Shown here piece by piece: positions 49,298 to 58,920 of a DNA stretch of 59,014 bases (positions are counted from its first letter, which is position 1; the number at the start of each line of letters is the position of its first letter). Under the pieces are notes generated by a model. It made no database searches, had not been told where the DNA came from, and saw nothing but the letters and a program-made list of their open reading frames with translations. The stretch comes from DASPTH01 sp046727575 (GTDB lineage Bacteria; Actinomycetota; Acidimicrobiia; IMCC26256; DASPTH01). Where the stretch lies: contig JBKPCV010000080.1 in assembly GCA_046727575.1 (NCBI GenBank), positions 1-59,014 on the forward strand. Reading direction: 5' to 3'. A program made the position numbers and the translations under genes.

Positions 49298-49438
49298 CCG
49301 CGCCTCGCGGGGCTACGGCCGGCCGCCGCGGACTTCCCCGATGAGCTCAGGCTCCACCCGGCCGCCGCAGTGAGGACCTGATCCTCACCGTGATCTCCAC
49401 ACCTGTGGACGCTCCTGTGGAAAGAGGAGGGTGGCGCC

Positions 49439-50866
49439 GTGACGGCCGACGAGCTCTGGGCAAAGGGTGCCGCCGCGCTGCGGGAGCAGCTGGCGCCGGC
49501 GACCTGGTCGATGTGGTTCCACGGCGTGCGTCCCTTGTCGTACGACGCCGGGCTGCTCGTGCTCGGGGTCCCGAGCTCGCTCGCTGCCGATCGCATCCGA
49601 TCGAGCTACAGCGGCATGCTCACCGACGCCATCCGTGACGGAACGGGGGAGACCGTCCGGGTCGAGCTGTTCGTCGACACCGATCGACGCGAGGAGCGGC
49701 CCATCCCCGTACCGGTTCCCGAGCGTGCTGACGTCCTACCGGAGCTCTCCGATCAAGCCGGTACCGACTCCCTGCTCCGATCGCCGGCCGCAGAGCCCTC
49801 CACCGTCGCCGACGGGGGAACCTGGACCTCGGGCACTCTCAACACCCGGTACACCTTCGACCAGTTCGTGATCGGCGCCTCCAATCGTTTCGCGCACGCA
49901 GCGGCGCTTTCCGTAGCCGAGAGCCCGGGGCGGTCGTACAACCCGCTCTTCATCTACGGTCTCGCTGGCCTCGGCAAGACTCACCTGCTGCACGCAATCG
50001 GGCACCACGTACGAGCAATGTTCCGGAACAAGCGCGTGCGTTACGTGTCGACGGAGTCGTTCATGAACGAGTTCGTGGACGCGATCCGCGCGAAGGCGAT
50101 GCCCGGGTTCAAACGGCGCTACCGCGACCTCGACGTGCTGCTCATCGACGACATCCAGTTCCTCGAACGCACCCAGGAGCTCCAGGAGGAGTTCTTCCAC
50201 ACGTTCAACCAGCTCCACGGCGAGGGTGGTCAGATCGTCATCTCCTCGGATCGGCCGCCGAAGTCCATCGCCAGCCTCGAGGACCGACTGCGCACCCGGT
50301 TCGAATGGGGACTCATCACCGATGTGCAGCCTCCGGAATTCGAGACGCGGCTCGCCATCCTGCGGAAGAAAGCCGAATCCGAGCACCTGGGCGGCATCCC
50401 ACCCGAAGTGCTGGCGTTCATCGCCACCAACATCAGCGACAACATCCGCGAGCTCGAGGGGGCACTCATCCGGGTCGCCGCCTACTCCAGCCTCCACCGG
50501 GCCGAGCTCTCGGAGGAAGTCGCGCAACGGGTGCTCGCCGATCTGCTGCCGCCGATGGCCCCGCGAGTCATCACTCCGGAGCTCATCCTCGACGAGACCG
50601 CGAAGATGTTCGGCTGGACTCCCGACGACCTCTGTGGCAAGAGCCGGCGGCGGCCGCTCGTCACGGCCCGTCAGATCGGCATGTACGTCATGCGTGAGCT
50701 GACCGACCTCAGCTACCCCCGGATTGCCGAGGCATTCGGCGGCCGTGACCACACGACGGTCATGTATGCAGTCGACAAGATCAAACAGCGGATGACCGAG
50801 CGCCACGTCACGTTCGACCAGATCAACGAGCTGATCGCGCGAATTCGCCTCGGCAGCAGTGGATAA
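49439..50866 (+). CDS. dnaA: Chromosomal replication initiator DnaA
   Basis: 475 residues. Domain I about 1-80 (LWAKGAAALREQLAPATWSMW), linker 80-135, AAA+ domain from about 138 with Walker A GLAGLGKT (174-181), Walker B DVLLIDDIQFL and the ISSDRPPKSI sensor; C-terminal DNA-binding domain with PRIAEAFGGRDHTTVMYAV. Walker A reads G-L-A-G-L-G-K-T rather than the usual G-G-V/T-G-L-G-K-T. GTG with AGAGGAGGG upstream. Confidence 0.97.
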   Translation: MTADELWAKGAAALREQLAPATWSMWFHGVRPLSYDAGLLVLGVPSSLAADRIRSSYSGMLTDAIRDGTGETVRVELFVDTDRREERPIPVPVPERADVLPELSDQAGTDSLLRSPAAEPSTVADGGTWTSGTLNTRYTFDQFVIGASNRFAHAAALSVAESPGRSYNPLFIYGLAGLGKTHLLHAIGHHVRAMFRNKRVRYVSTESFMNEFVDAIRAKAMPGFKRRYRDLDVLLIDDIQFLERTQELQEEFFHTFNQLHGEGGQIVISSDRPPKSIASLEDRLRTRFEWGLITDVQPPEFETRLAILRKKAESEHLGGIPPEVLAFIATNISDNIRELEGALIRVAAYSSLHRAELSEEVAQRVLADLLPPMAPRVITPELILDETAKMFGWTPDDLCGKSRRRPLVTARQIGMYVMRELTDLSYPRIAEAFGGRDHTTVMYAVDKIKQRMTERHVTFDQINELIARIRLGSSG

Positions 50867-51060
50867 TGCTGTGGAGGCCTGGGGACAACAGTCACGATTC
50901 CGGGGACGGCACCAGAGCACTGCATGATCACTCGGTCCAGATGTGGACAACTGTGGACACTCGGTGGACGCGCAACGTGGCGGCGACCTGCCCGGATCAG
51001 TGATCTTCCCCAATTCACAGCCCCTACAGCTACGACAACACATACCTTGAATTTCTTGGT
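50858..51060. other. oriC: Replication origin region (oriC) with DnaA boxes
   Basis: Between dnaA and dnaN. DnaA-box-like nonamers on the minus strand sense (RC of TTGTCCACA/TTATCCACA): TGTGGACAA at 50942-50950 (perfect actinobacterial form), TGTGGACAC at 50952, AGTGGATAA at 50858, TGGGGACAA at 50880 and a weaker GGTGGACGC at 50963. A comparatively AT-rich stretch (about 51005-51060) follows and may be the unwinding element. The interval is short (about 200 bp), so some boxes may lie elsewhere. Confidence 0.75.
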
Positions 51061-51072
51061 TGGGAGGCCTGA

Positions 51073-52176
51073 GTGAAGTTTCGGTGCGAGCGGGACACGC
51101 TGGCCGAAGGAGTGGCGACTGCACAGCGCGCAGTGGCGTCACGGACGGGTGCCATGCCGGTACTGTCCGGTCTTCGGATATCGGTCGGCGAGGGCTCACT
51201 CGAGTTGGTCGGCACCGATCTGGAGCTCACGATCCGTGTCCGGATGTCGGCCGAGACCGAAGGCGAGGGGAACGCGGTCGTACCGGCGCGGTTGTTCTCC
51301 GAGATCGTCCGTCAACTCGAAGGTGGCATCGTCTCGGTCGAGTTGTCCGATGACGACGCGCACATCGAGGCAGCTCGTTTCGCCACGACGTTGCGAACAC
51401 TGTCGGTGTCCGAGTTCCCGCGTCTCCCGGAGACCACCGAGCCGGGGGTGCGGGTCGACGCGAGCGCATTTGCCGAGGCACTGCGTCAGGTCGTGTCGGC
51501 GGCATCCAAGGACGACGCGCGGCCGATCCTCACCGGCGTGCTGTTGACCGCGTCACCCGGCGGCCTGCGGTTGGTCGCTACGGACTCGTACCGACTCGCG
51601 ATGCGCGAGCTCGAGGGTGTGAGCATGCTCGGCGAGGGCCAGAAGGTGCTCGTTGCCGCCAAGGGTTTGAGTGAGGTGCAACGGCTGCTCACGAGCGCCG
51701 ACGGCGACATCGAGGTGGTGCTCGGTGAGCGGGACGTGGTGTTCCGTGTCGGCACGACGGAGGTCACGACCCGGCTGATCGAAGGTGATTTCCCCAACTA
51801 CCAGCAGCTCATTCCGAGCGGATATCCCAACCGGCTGACGGTGGCGCGGGACGCGCTGCAGGCCGCGGTCAATCGTGTCCGGCTGGTCGGGCAGAGTCGC
51901 GACACCGCGCCGATCCGGCTCAGCCAGACATCGGACGCGCTCGAACTGTCGGCGATCGCACAGGACGTCGGTGAAGCGCATGAGTCCGTCGAGGCGAAGT
52001 ACGAAGGCACGGAACTTACCGTGGCGTTCAACTCTCAGTTCCTGCTGGACGGGATCGAAGCGGCGGCGTCGGACGAGGTTTCACTCGAATCGATCGATCC
52101 GCTGAAGCCTGCCGTCTTGCGAGCGAGCGATTCGCCCGACTTCCTCTACTTGCTCATGCCCGTGCGGATCTCCTGA
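51073..52176 (+). CDS. dnaN: DNA polymerase III beta subunit (sliding clamp)
   Basis: 367 residues, three clamp domains. Start KFRCERDTLAEGVATAQRAV, RPILTGVLLTASPGGLRLVATDSYRLA in domain II, IEGDFPNYQQLIPSGYP, and the end YLLMPVRIS. GTG start with GGGAGG 8 nt upstream. Likely partner of the NucS C-terminal tail. Confidence 0.97.
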   Translation: MKFRCERDTLAEGVATAQRAVASRTGAMPVLSGLRISVGEGSLELVGTDLELTIRVRMSAETEGEGNAVVPARLFSEIVRQLEGGIVSVELSDDDAHIEAARFATTLRTLSVSEFPRLPETTEPGVRVDASAFAEALRQVVSAASKDDARPILTGVLLTASPGGLRLVATDSYRLAMRELEGVSMLGEGQKVLVAAKGLSEVQRLLTSADGDIEVVLGERDVVFRVGTTEVTTRLIEGDFPNYQQLIPSGYPNRLTVARDALQAAVNRVRLVGQSRDTAPIRLSQTSDALELSAIAQDVGEAHESVEAKYEGTELTVAFNSQFLLDGIEAAASDEVSLESIDPLKPAVLRASDSPDFLYLLMPVRIS

Positions 52177-52192
52177 TCGCGCGGCCACACGC

Positions 52193-53290
52193 ATGCACCT
52201 TGCCGGGCTCTGGCTGACCGACTTTCGCTGTTACCGCCAGGCCGACTTGCGGTTCCCGCCCGGAATCACCGTGATCCGCGGCGCGAACGCGCAGGGCAAG
52301 ACGAGCCTGCTCGAAGCGATCGCGTGGGTCGCGTCCGGCTCATCGTTCCGGGGCGTCGCCGACCAGGCACTCGTCCGGTCCGGCAGCGAGACCGCCGTGC
52401 TGCGCGCCGAAACGGTCGACGGCACGCGCGTCCAGCTGCTCGAGGCAGAGATCCACGTAAGAGGAAGGAACCGTGTCCGGTTGAACCGCCACTCCGTGAC
52501 GCGCGCGAAGGACCGCGCGGAGTTCATGCGGGTCACCGTCTTCGCTCCGGACGACCTCCGGATTGTGAAGGGAGGACCCGGCGGGCGCCGCGACTACCTC
52601 GACGACCTATTGGTGTCGACCGCCCCCCGCTTCGCGGGCGTACACAGCGACTACGAACGTCTCCTGCGCCAACGCAACGCGCTGCTCCGTAGCGGGCTGC
52701 ACCATTCCGATGATGTGACGACGCTCGAAGTCTTCGACACGCAACTGGCCCGCGCCGGTGCACAACTCACTGCCGGCCGCCTGGCGATGCTCGAGCGTCT
52801 CACGCCCTTGGTCGTCGAGGTCTATCGAGAGCTGGCCGACGACGCGCCGCTAGTCCAGGCGGAGTACGAATCGACGTGGCGGGATGCGGACGACCGTGAG
52901 CTGGAAAGAGCGCTGCTCGCGTCGCTCCGCGCGTTGCGACGAGCCGAACTCGAGCGACGCGTGACACTGGCGGGACCCCACCGCGACGAATGGCGCCTGC
53001 ACATCGGCACGCTCGACAGTCGCCTGCACGCGTCGCAGGGGGAGCAGCGCACGCTGTCACTTGCGTTGCGCATCGCCGGACACCGTCTGGCGACCGAGGT
53101 CGCCGGCGCGCCGCCGATCTTGTTGCTCGACGACGTGTTCAGCGAGCTCGACGAGCAGCGCTCGGCAGCGTTGCTGGCGCACTTGGACCTTGGGCAGACC
53201 ATCGTGACGACCGCGGGGGCAGTACCGCCCGCCGTCCACGCCGAGCGCTCGTTACGTGTCGACGACGGGCAGGTCGAGGAAGCAGCGTGA
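52193..53290 (+). CDS. recF: DNA replication and repair protein RecF
   Basis: 365-residue SMC-like ATPase loading RecA on gapped DNA. Walker A GANAQGKTSLLEAI near residues 29-42, KGGPGGRRDYLDDLL, signature SQGEQRTLSLALRIAG and Walker B PPILLLDDVFSELDEQR. ATG start; overlaps the DUF721 gene by GTGA. Confidence 0.96.
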   Translation: MHLAGLWLTDFRCYRQADLRFPPGITVIRGANAQGKTSLLEAIAWVASGSSFRGVADQALVRSGSETAVLRAETVDGTRVQLLEAEIHVRGRNRVRLNRHSVTRAKDRAEFMRVTVFAPDDLRIVKGGPGGRRDYLDDLLVSTAPRFAGVHSDYERLLRQRNALLRSGLHHSDDVTTLEVFDTQLARAGAQLTAGRLAMLERLTPLVVEVYRELADDAPLVQAEYESTWRDADDRELERALLASLRALRRAELERRVTLAGPHRDEWRLHIGTLDSRLHASQGEQRTLSLALRIAGHRLATEVAGAPPILLLDDVFSELDEQRSAALLAHLDLGQTIVTTAGAVPPAVHAERSLRVDDGQVEEAA

Positions 53291-53619
53291 CACAACCTCC
53301 AATACCTGAAGCACGGAGCGAGACGCCGGATCCCACACCGATCGCCGACGCGCTCGCGCAGGTGCGCGCAGAGCTTGGTTTGCCGGCTGCCGACGCACTT
53401 CCCGCGCTCGTGACCGGCTGGGTCGACGTCGTCGGCGAGGACATCGCCGCCCACGCGCGCCTCGAGTCGGTTCACGGCGGCGCGGCGTCGATAGTGGTCG
53501 ACGACGCGCTCTGGGCGAGCCAGCTCCGGTACCTCGAAACGGCCATTCGGGAGCGCGCGAACGCGCTCGTCGGCGAGGGTGTGGTGCAGGAGGTCCGGGT
53601 CCGTGTCGAGCACCATTGA
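53287..53619 (+). CDS. DUF721 family protein (DciA-like)
   Basis: 110 residues: WVDVVGEDIAAHARLESVHGG and SIVVDDALWASQLRYLE form the KH-like DUF721/DciA core, which in many bacteria helps load DnaB. GTG start coupled to recF. The gene lies between recF and gyrB, as in mycobacteria (Rv0004). Confidence 0.88.
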   Translation: MTQPPIPEARSETPDPTPIADALAQVRAELGLPAADALPALVTGWVDVVGEDIAAHARLESVHGGAASIVVDDALWASQLRYLETAIRERANALVGEGVVQEVRVRVEHH

Positions 53620-53781
53620 GCGCGTTTCGCGCGCGCGAAATTCAGCCCTTTGGCACCCGTTTCGCGGGGTTGCTCTGGTAAGCTGAAGATCGCCGAAATC
53701 GGTGCTCTGACCTGCACTTTCGCGCAGCAGCAGCCCCGCCGGCACGCCCATTCGACCGCTGTCTCGAGAGGTGCTCGACAG

Positions 53782-55683
53782 GTGGCGTACAACGCCAGGG
53801 ACATCACCGTGCTCAAGGGCCTGGAGCCCGTCCGAGAGCGCCCGGGGATGTACATCGGATCCACCGGTCCTACCGGTCTGCACCACCTCGTCTGGGAGTT
53901 GCTCGACAACTCTGTCGACGAAGCGATGGCGGGGGAGGCCACGAAGATCGACATCACGTTGCTCGCCGACGGCGGCTGTCGAGTGGCCGACAACGGGCGC
54001 GGCATCCCCACCGATCCGCATCCCGAATACAAGGGCAAGTCGGGTGCGGAGGTCGCGCTCACGATGTTGCATGCGGGGGGCAAGTTCGGCGGCAACGGGT
54101 ACAAGGTGTCCGGCGGTTTGCACGGTGTCGGTGTGTCGGTCGTGAACGCGTTGTCGAGCCGACTCGATCTCGAAGTACATCAACACGGCGGCAAGTTCGA
54201 ACAGCACTACGCCAAGGGCGGGAAGCCGCAAGACAAGCTCACGCGCGTCGGAGCGTCGAAGAGGCGCGGCACGATCATCACGTTCTGGCCCGACGAACGG
54301 ATCTTCGAGGAAGTCGATTTCCGGGCGCAGACGATACTCGAGCACGTACGGGAGACCGCGTTCCTCAACAAGGGCCTCGAAGTCCACTTCCGCGACGAGC
54401 GCGTCGACCCCGTCATCGACCAAACCTTCCGGTACGCGGGCGGCATCGTCGACTTCGTGAAGCACCTCAACGCGTCCAAGGAGCCCCTCTTCAAGCGAGT
54501 CGTGGCGATCGCCGACACGAGCGCCAACCACGACATCGAGATCGCGATGCAGTGGAACACCGGCTACTACGAGGGAATCCACTCGTTCGCCAACAACGTG
54601 GCTACCACTGATGGCGGCATGCACGAGGAGGGCTTCAAGAAGGCACTCACCAATGTCGTGAACCGGTACGCGAAGGGCAAGGGTCTCCTCAAGGACAAGG
54701 ACGACAACCTCCTCGGGGAGGACATCCGTGAGGGTCTCACTGCGATCATCTCGGTGAAGCTGCCAAACCCGCAGTTCGAGGGGCAGACCAAGAACAAGCT
54801 CGGCAACACCGAGATGCGGTCGTTGGTCGAGAAGGTCGTCAACGAGAAGCTCGCCGACTGGCTCGAGGAGCACCCGAGCGAAGCGCGCCAGGCCGTGCAG
54901 AAGGCCACGCAGGCCGCGCGCGCTCGTGTCGCGGCGCGCCAGGCGCGCGACCTCACCCGGCGGAAGTCGCTGCTCGATTCCGGCGCGATGCCGGGCAAGC
55001 TCGCCGACTGCGCCTCGCGTAACCCCGACGAGTGCGAGCTGTTCATCGTCGAAGGCGACAGCGCGGGCGGGAGCGCGAAGAAGGCGCGCGACCCGCGTAC
55101 ACAAGCGATCCTGCCGATCCGCGGCAAGATCCTCAACGTCGAACGGGCGCGCCTCGACCGCATGTTGAAGAACGAGGAGATCCAGGCGCTCATCACCGCG
55201 ATCGGCTCGGGTGTGGGCGACGACTTCGACATCGGGAAACTGCGCTACAACAAGATCATCATCATGGCCGACGCCGACGTCGACGGTTCCCACATCCGCA
55301 CGCTCCTCCTCACGTTCTTCTATCGCCAGCTCCCCGAGCTCGTGAAGCGTGGATGCATCCACATCGCGCAGCCGCCGCTGTTCCGCGCGGATATCGGCAA
55401 AGAGCGTACGTATCTCAAGGACGAAGCGGCTCTGCGAGCGTTCGAAGCGGCACACGAGAACAACAAGATCAAGGTCAACCGGTTCAAGGGCCTCGCGGAG
55501 ATGGACTGGGACGAGCTCGGGGTCACCACCATGAACCCCGAGACGCGCACGCTGCTCCAGGTCTCCGTCGAAGACGCGGCCATTGCCGATGAGATCTTCT
55601 CGACGCTCATGGGTGATGACGTCGAGGCGCGCAAGGGCTTCATCCAGGAGAACGCGCGGGACGCACGCTTCATCGACGTGTAA
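53782..55683 (+). CDS. gyrB: DNA gyrase subunit B
   Basis: 633 residues. ATPase domain: LKGLEPVRERPGMYIGSTG, Asn43 in WELLDNSVDEA, ADNGRGIPTDPHP, GLHGVGVSVVNAL; Toprim: EGDSAGGSAKKARDP, PIRGKILNVERA and the acidic MADADVDGSHI. The GTG at 53782 is the family start; the frame upstream is not GyrB-like. Introduces negative supercoils with GyrA and ATP. Confidence 0.97.
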   Translation: MAYNARDITVLKGLEPVRERPGMYIGSTGPTGLHHLVWELLDNSVDEAMAGEATKIDITLLADGGCRVADNGRGIPTDPHPEYKGKSGAEVALTMLHAGGKFGGNGYKVSGGLHGVGVSVVNALSSRLDLEVHQHGGKFEQHYAKGGKPQDKLTRVGASKRRGTIITFWPDERIFEEVDFRAQTILEHVRETAFLNKGLEVHFRDERVDPVIDQTFRYAGGIVDFVKHLNASKEPLFKRVVAIADTSANHDIEIAMQWNTGYYEGIHSFANNVATTDGGMHEEGFKKALTNVVNRYAKGKGLLKDKDDNLLGEDIREGLTAIISVKLPNPQFEGQTKNKLGNTEMRSLVEKVVNEKLADWLEEHPSEARQAVQKATQAARARVAARQARDLTRRKSLLDSGAMPGKLADCASRNPDECELFIVEGDSAGGSAKKARDPRTQAILPIRGKILNVERARLDRMLKNEEIQALITAIGSGVGDDFDIGKLRYNKIIIMADADVDGSHIRTLLLTFFYRQLPELVKRGCIHIAQPPLFRADIGKERTYLKDEAALRAFEAAHENNKIKVNRFKGLAEMDWDELGVTTMNPETRTLLQVSVEDAAIADEIFSTLMGDDVEARKGFIQENARDARFIDV

Positions 55684-55752
55684 GCGCCAGCGGGTGCTGA
55701 TACGTCGGTTCCAGGGACACCACGACATCCGAGAAAGAAGAGCAGAGTCATC

Positions 55753-58230
55753 ATGCCCGACGACGACGGCGTCCAGGGGACGCTGAGCGACGGCAACATC
55801 GAACCGGTCGAGGTCCAGGAGGAGATGGAGCGCTCCTTCCTGGAGTACGCGATGTCGGTCATCACCGCGCGGGCGTTGCCCGACGCGCGAGACGGTCTCA
55901 AGCCGGTGCAGCGCCGCATCCTCTACGGCATGTACGAGCAGGGACTTCGGCCTGAGCGGCAGCACCAGAAGTCGGCGCAGGCCGTCGGCCATGTCATGGG
56001 TCACTACCACCCACACAGCGGCGATGCGATCTACGACGCGCTCGCGCGTATGGCGCAGGACTTCTCGCTGCGGTATCCCCTCGTCGACGGGCACGGCAAC
56101 TTCGGGTCGCCTGATCCCAACGACCGACCCGGCGCGCAGCGCTACACCGAGGCGCGGCTCGCGCAGCTCGCGATCGAGCTGTTGGGTGACATCGACGAGG
56201 ACACCGTCGACTGGTCACCCACCTACGACGGCGCCCACGAACAGCCTGACGTGCTGCCGGCGCGCTTTCCGAACCTGCTCGCCAACGGCACCGACGGCAT
56301 CGCCGTGGGCATGGCCACGAAGATCCCGCCGCACAACCTCGGCGAGCTCATCGACGCCGCGACGCACGTGCTCGACAACCCCGACGCCACCAACGACGAG
56401 CTCATGCACTTCGTCCAGGGCCCCGACTTCCCGACTGGCGCGCTGATCCTCGGACGCGGCGGGATCATGGACGCGTACCGCACCGGGCGCGGGTCCATCA
56501 AGCTCCGCGCGGTCGCAGAGGTGGAGGAGGGCCCACGTGGCGAACTGCGGATCGTCGTCACGGAGGTGCCGTATCAGACGTCGGTGGAGGTGATCGGGCA
56601 AAAGATCGCCGAGCTCGTGAACGAGCGCCGGATCGACGGCGTGCGCGACGTGCGCAACGAATCGTCGGGGGACACCAGCAGGCTCGTCATCGATCTCAAG
56701 CGCGACGCCAACGTGCAGGTTGTGCTCAACCAGCTCTACAAGCACACGCCGATGCAGACAACGTTCCCGGTGCACATGCTCGCGCTCGTGGACGGCGTGC
56801 CGCGTCTGCTCGACCTTGCCACCGCGATCAAGGCGTACGTGCTGCACCAGATGGAAGTGGTCCGCCGCCGCACCGAGTACCGCCTGCGAAAGGCCGAGGA
56901 GCGCGCGCACATCGTCGAAGGCCTGGTCAAGGCGCTCGACATGATCGACGCGATCATCGCGCTCATCCGGGCTGCCCAAGACGTCGACACGGCGCGCGCC
57001 GGTCTCGTAGCCGCGCCATTCGAGTTCACCGAGGTACAGGCGAACTACATCCTCGACATGCAACTCCGCCGGCTCACGCAACTCGAGAGCCAGAAGCTGC
57101 GGGACGAGCTCGCCGAGCTCCAGGCGACGATCAAGGAGCTCAACTCCATCCTGAAGAGCAAGACGAAACTGCGTACGGTGATCAAGCGCGAGCTCGCCGA
57201 GATCCGCAAGGACTATGCCGACGGGCGCAAGACGCAACTCACGGTCGACACCGGCGATTTCGAGACACTCGATCTCATCGAGGACGAAGAGGTCGTCGTC
57301 GTACTGTCGCACAAGGGCTATGTGAAGACGGTGGCAGCCGACGCGTTCCGTCGCCAAGGTCGCGGCGGTCGCGGGGTGCGCGGCGGCAATCTGCGCGACG
57401 AGGACTACGTCGAGCACCTCCTCACCACCACCGCCCACTCCTATCTGCTGTTCTTCTCGAACCGCGGTCGCGTGTACCGGCTCCGCGCCCACGAGATCCC
57501 GATGAAGGAACGCACCGCACGAGGCACGGCGATCGTCAACCTCATCGCGCTCGGGCCCGACGAGCACATCGAAGCGGTGATCGATACCCGCACGTATGAG
57601 GACGGCGCCTTCCTGTTCTTCGCCACGCGCAGAGGCATGGTGAAGAAGACCAGGATGAGCGAGTACGACTCGTCGCTCCGTTCCGGTTTGATCGCGATCA
57701 ACCTCAACGACTCCGACGAGCTGGTGAAGGTGATCCAGACCAGAGGCGACGACGACATCGTCATGGTCTCTCGCAACGGCATGAGCATCCGTTTCTCGGA
57801 GTCCGGGGTGCGCCCGATGGGGCGCGCCACGGCGGGCGTCCGCGGAATGAAGCTCAAGAACGGCGAGGATGCCGTCGTGAGCTGCGCCGTCGCAAGGGAC
57901 GAAACGGTCATGCTGTTCGTGAGTTCGAGCGGCCACGGCAAACGGACCCGCCTCGACCACTTTCCCCTTCAGGGGCGTGGGGGACAGGGGGTTCGGGGTA
58001 TGAAGATCACGGCTTCCAGGGGCTCGGTGGTCGCCGCGTTCACCGTCGCGCCGGACGATGAGATACTGGTGTTCTCCTCCGGGGGAAACATCATCCGCAT
58101 GGGCGTCAAGGAGATTTCGTCCCAGGGACGTGACGCCACTGGCGTGCGGGTCGCCCGACTCGACGTCGGACAAACTGTGAGCGCTGTCGCACCGGTGCTC
58201 GATGCCGCAGAGGCCGGAGAGGACGCGTAG
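55753..58230 (+). CDS. gyrA: DNA gyrase subunit A, unusual quinolone-determining loop
   Basis: 825 residues. Breakage-reunion domain with catalytic Tyr131 in QRYTEARLAQ, and C-terminal beta-pinwheel with GyrA-box-like RRQGRGGRGVRGG. The loop normally reading HPHGD(S/A)xYD reads HPHSGDAIYD (86-95), so the residue at E. coli Ser83 is Asp91 while the acidic Asp87 position is kept (Asp95). ATG at 55753, AAGAAG-type ribosome site. Three bases between the gyrB stop and this gene exceed 60 nt, so it may have its own signal. Confidence 0.97.
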   Translation: MPDDDGVQGTLSDGNIEPVEVQEEMERSFLEYAMSVITARALPDARDGLKPVQRRILYGMYEQGLRPERQHQKSAQAVGHVMGHYHPHSGDAIYDALARMAQDFSLRYPLVDGHGNFGSPDPNDRPGAQRYTEARLAQLAIELLGDIDEDTVDWSPTYDGAHEQPDVLPARFPNLLANGTDGIAVGMATKIPPHNLGELIDAATHVLDNPDATNDELMHFVQGPDFPTGALILGRGGIMDAYRTGRGSIKLRAVAEVEEGPRGELRIVVTEVPYQTSVEVIGQKIAELVNERRIDGVRDVRNESSGDTSRLVIDLKRDANVQVVLNQLYKHTPMQTTFPVHMLALVDGVPRLLDLATAIKAYVLHQMEVVRRRTEYRLRKAEERAHIVEGLVKALDMIDAIIALIRAAQDVDTARAGLVAAPFEFTEVQANYILDMQLRRLTQLESQKLRDELAELQATIKELNSILKSKTKLRTVIKRELAEIRKDYADGRKTQLTVDTGDFETLDLIEDEEVVVVLSHKGYVKTVAADAFRRQGRGGRGVRGGNLRDEDYVEHLLTTTAHSYLLFFSNRGRVYRLRAHEIPMKERTARGTAIVNLIALGPDEHIEAVIDTRTYEDGAFLFFATRRGMVKKTRMSEYDSSLRSGLIAINLNDSDELVKVIQTRGDDDIVMVSRNGMSIRFSESGVRPMGRATAGVRGMKLKNGEDAVVSCAVARDETVMLFVSSSGHGKRTRLDHFPLQGRGGQGVRGMKITASRGSVVAAFTVAPDDEILVFSSGGNIIRMGVKEISSQGRDATGVRVARLDVGQTVSAVAPVLDAAEAGEDA

Positions 58231-58234
58231 ACAT

Positions 58235-58789
58235 ATGGGTAGCGCCGCCGACGACCTGAGCCCCGACCGGAGTCCCCGGCCCGCGACGCGCACCGACCGC
58301 GCGCCGTGGCCCCCCGCTCGCGACGGCGCCGCGCCGGATCGGCAGCTCAGCGAGCCTGCACCCGAGCTTCGGCCGCCGCCCTCGCCGGCGAAGGCCCGGC
58401 CGCCGCGCGTCGTCGCTCCCGTCCCGAGTACCGAGCGTCGTTATCGGCAGACCGTGGCCCGCGTCGACCTCTGGTCGGTGCTCAAGGTCTCGGTGTGCTT
58501 CTACATCTGCAGCATGGCGGTCGTGATGGTCGCGCTCGTCGCGCTGTGGGTGATCGGCGACGCCGCGGGCGTGATCCACAACGTCGAGACCTTCCTGGGC
58601 GACCTGCTGCAGACGAAGGACTTCACGTTCCTCGACGGCGACATCCTGCGCGGCGCGCTCCTCGTCGCGGCGGTGATCGTCGTGTTGCTCATCGTGCTCA
58701 CCGTGATCGCAGCCGCGTTCTACAACCTGTTCGCGGAGCTCTTCGGTGGCGTGGAACTCACGATCACCGAGGACGAGACCGAGGTCTGA
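58235..58789 (+). CDS. DUF3566 family transmembrane protein
   Basis: 184 residues: a 75-residue Pro/Arg-rich cytoplasmic start, then TVARVDLWSVLKVSVCFYIC with a helix to about 115, a short outside loop (VETFLGDLLQTKDF) and a second helix (LLVAAVIVVLLIVLTVIAAA) ending in an acidic tail. DUF3566 proteins lie after gyrA in actinobacteria (Rv0007). ATG 4 nt after gyrA. Confidence 0.88.
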   Translation: MGSAADDLSPDRSPRPATRTDRAPWPPARDGAAPDRQLSEPAPELRPPPSPAKARPPRVVAPVPSTERRYRQTVARVDLWSVLKVSVCFYICSMAVVMVALVALWVIGDAAGVIHNVETFLGDLLQTKDFTFLDGDILRGALLVAAVIVVLLIVLTVIAAAFYNLFAELFGGVELTITEDETEV

Positions 58790-58846
58790 GCCCGCCGGTG
58801 TCCTGACGGTTGGGGCCAGATCCGCTGGTAGGCTCGTCCACCCTCT

Positions 58847-58920
58847 GGGGCTATAGCTCAGTCGGTTAGAGCGCATCCCTGATAAGGATGAGGTCCCTGG
58901 TTCGATTCCAGGTAGCCCCA
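58847..58920 (+). tRNA. tRNA-Ile (anticodon GAT)
   Basis: Acceptor GGGGCTA pairs with TAGCCCC; D arm GCTCAGTCGGTTAGAGC; anticodon stem CATCC/GGATG with loop CTGATAA giving GAT; T arm CCTGG-TTCGATT-CCAGG; discriminator A. No CCA encoded (next bases CCC). TAGGCT at 58829-58834 may be its -10 box. Confidence 0.95.

Noticed and set aside
52822..56094. 1090-codon open frame on the minus strand across recF, gyrB and the start of gyrA
   Set aside because: It is the mirror of highly conserved genes on the plus strand; long antisense frames are common at this GC content and the translation has no domain.
56215..58293. 692-codon minus-strand frame opposite gyrA
   Set aside because: Antisense shadow of gyrA; composition reflects complementary codons only.
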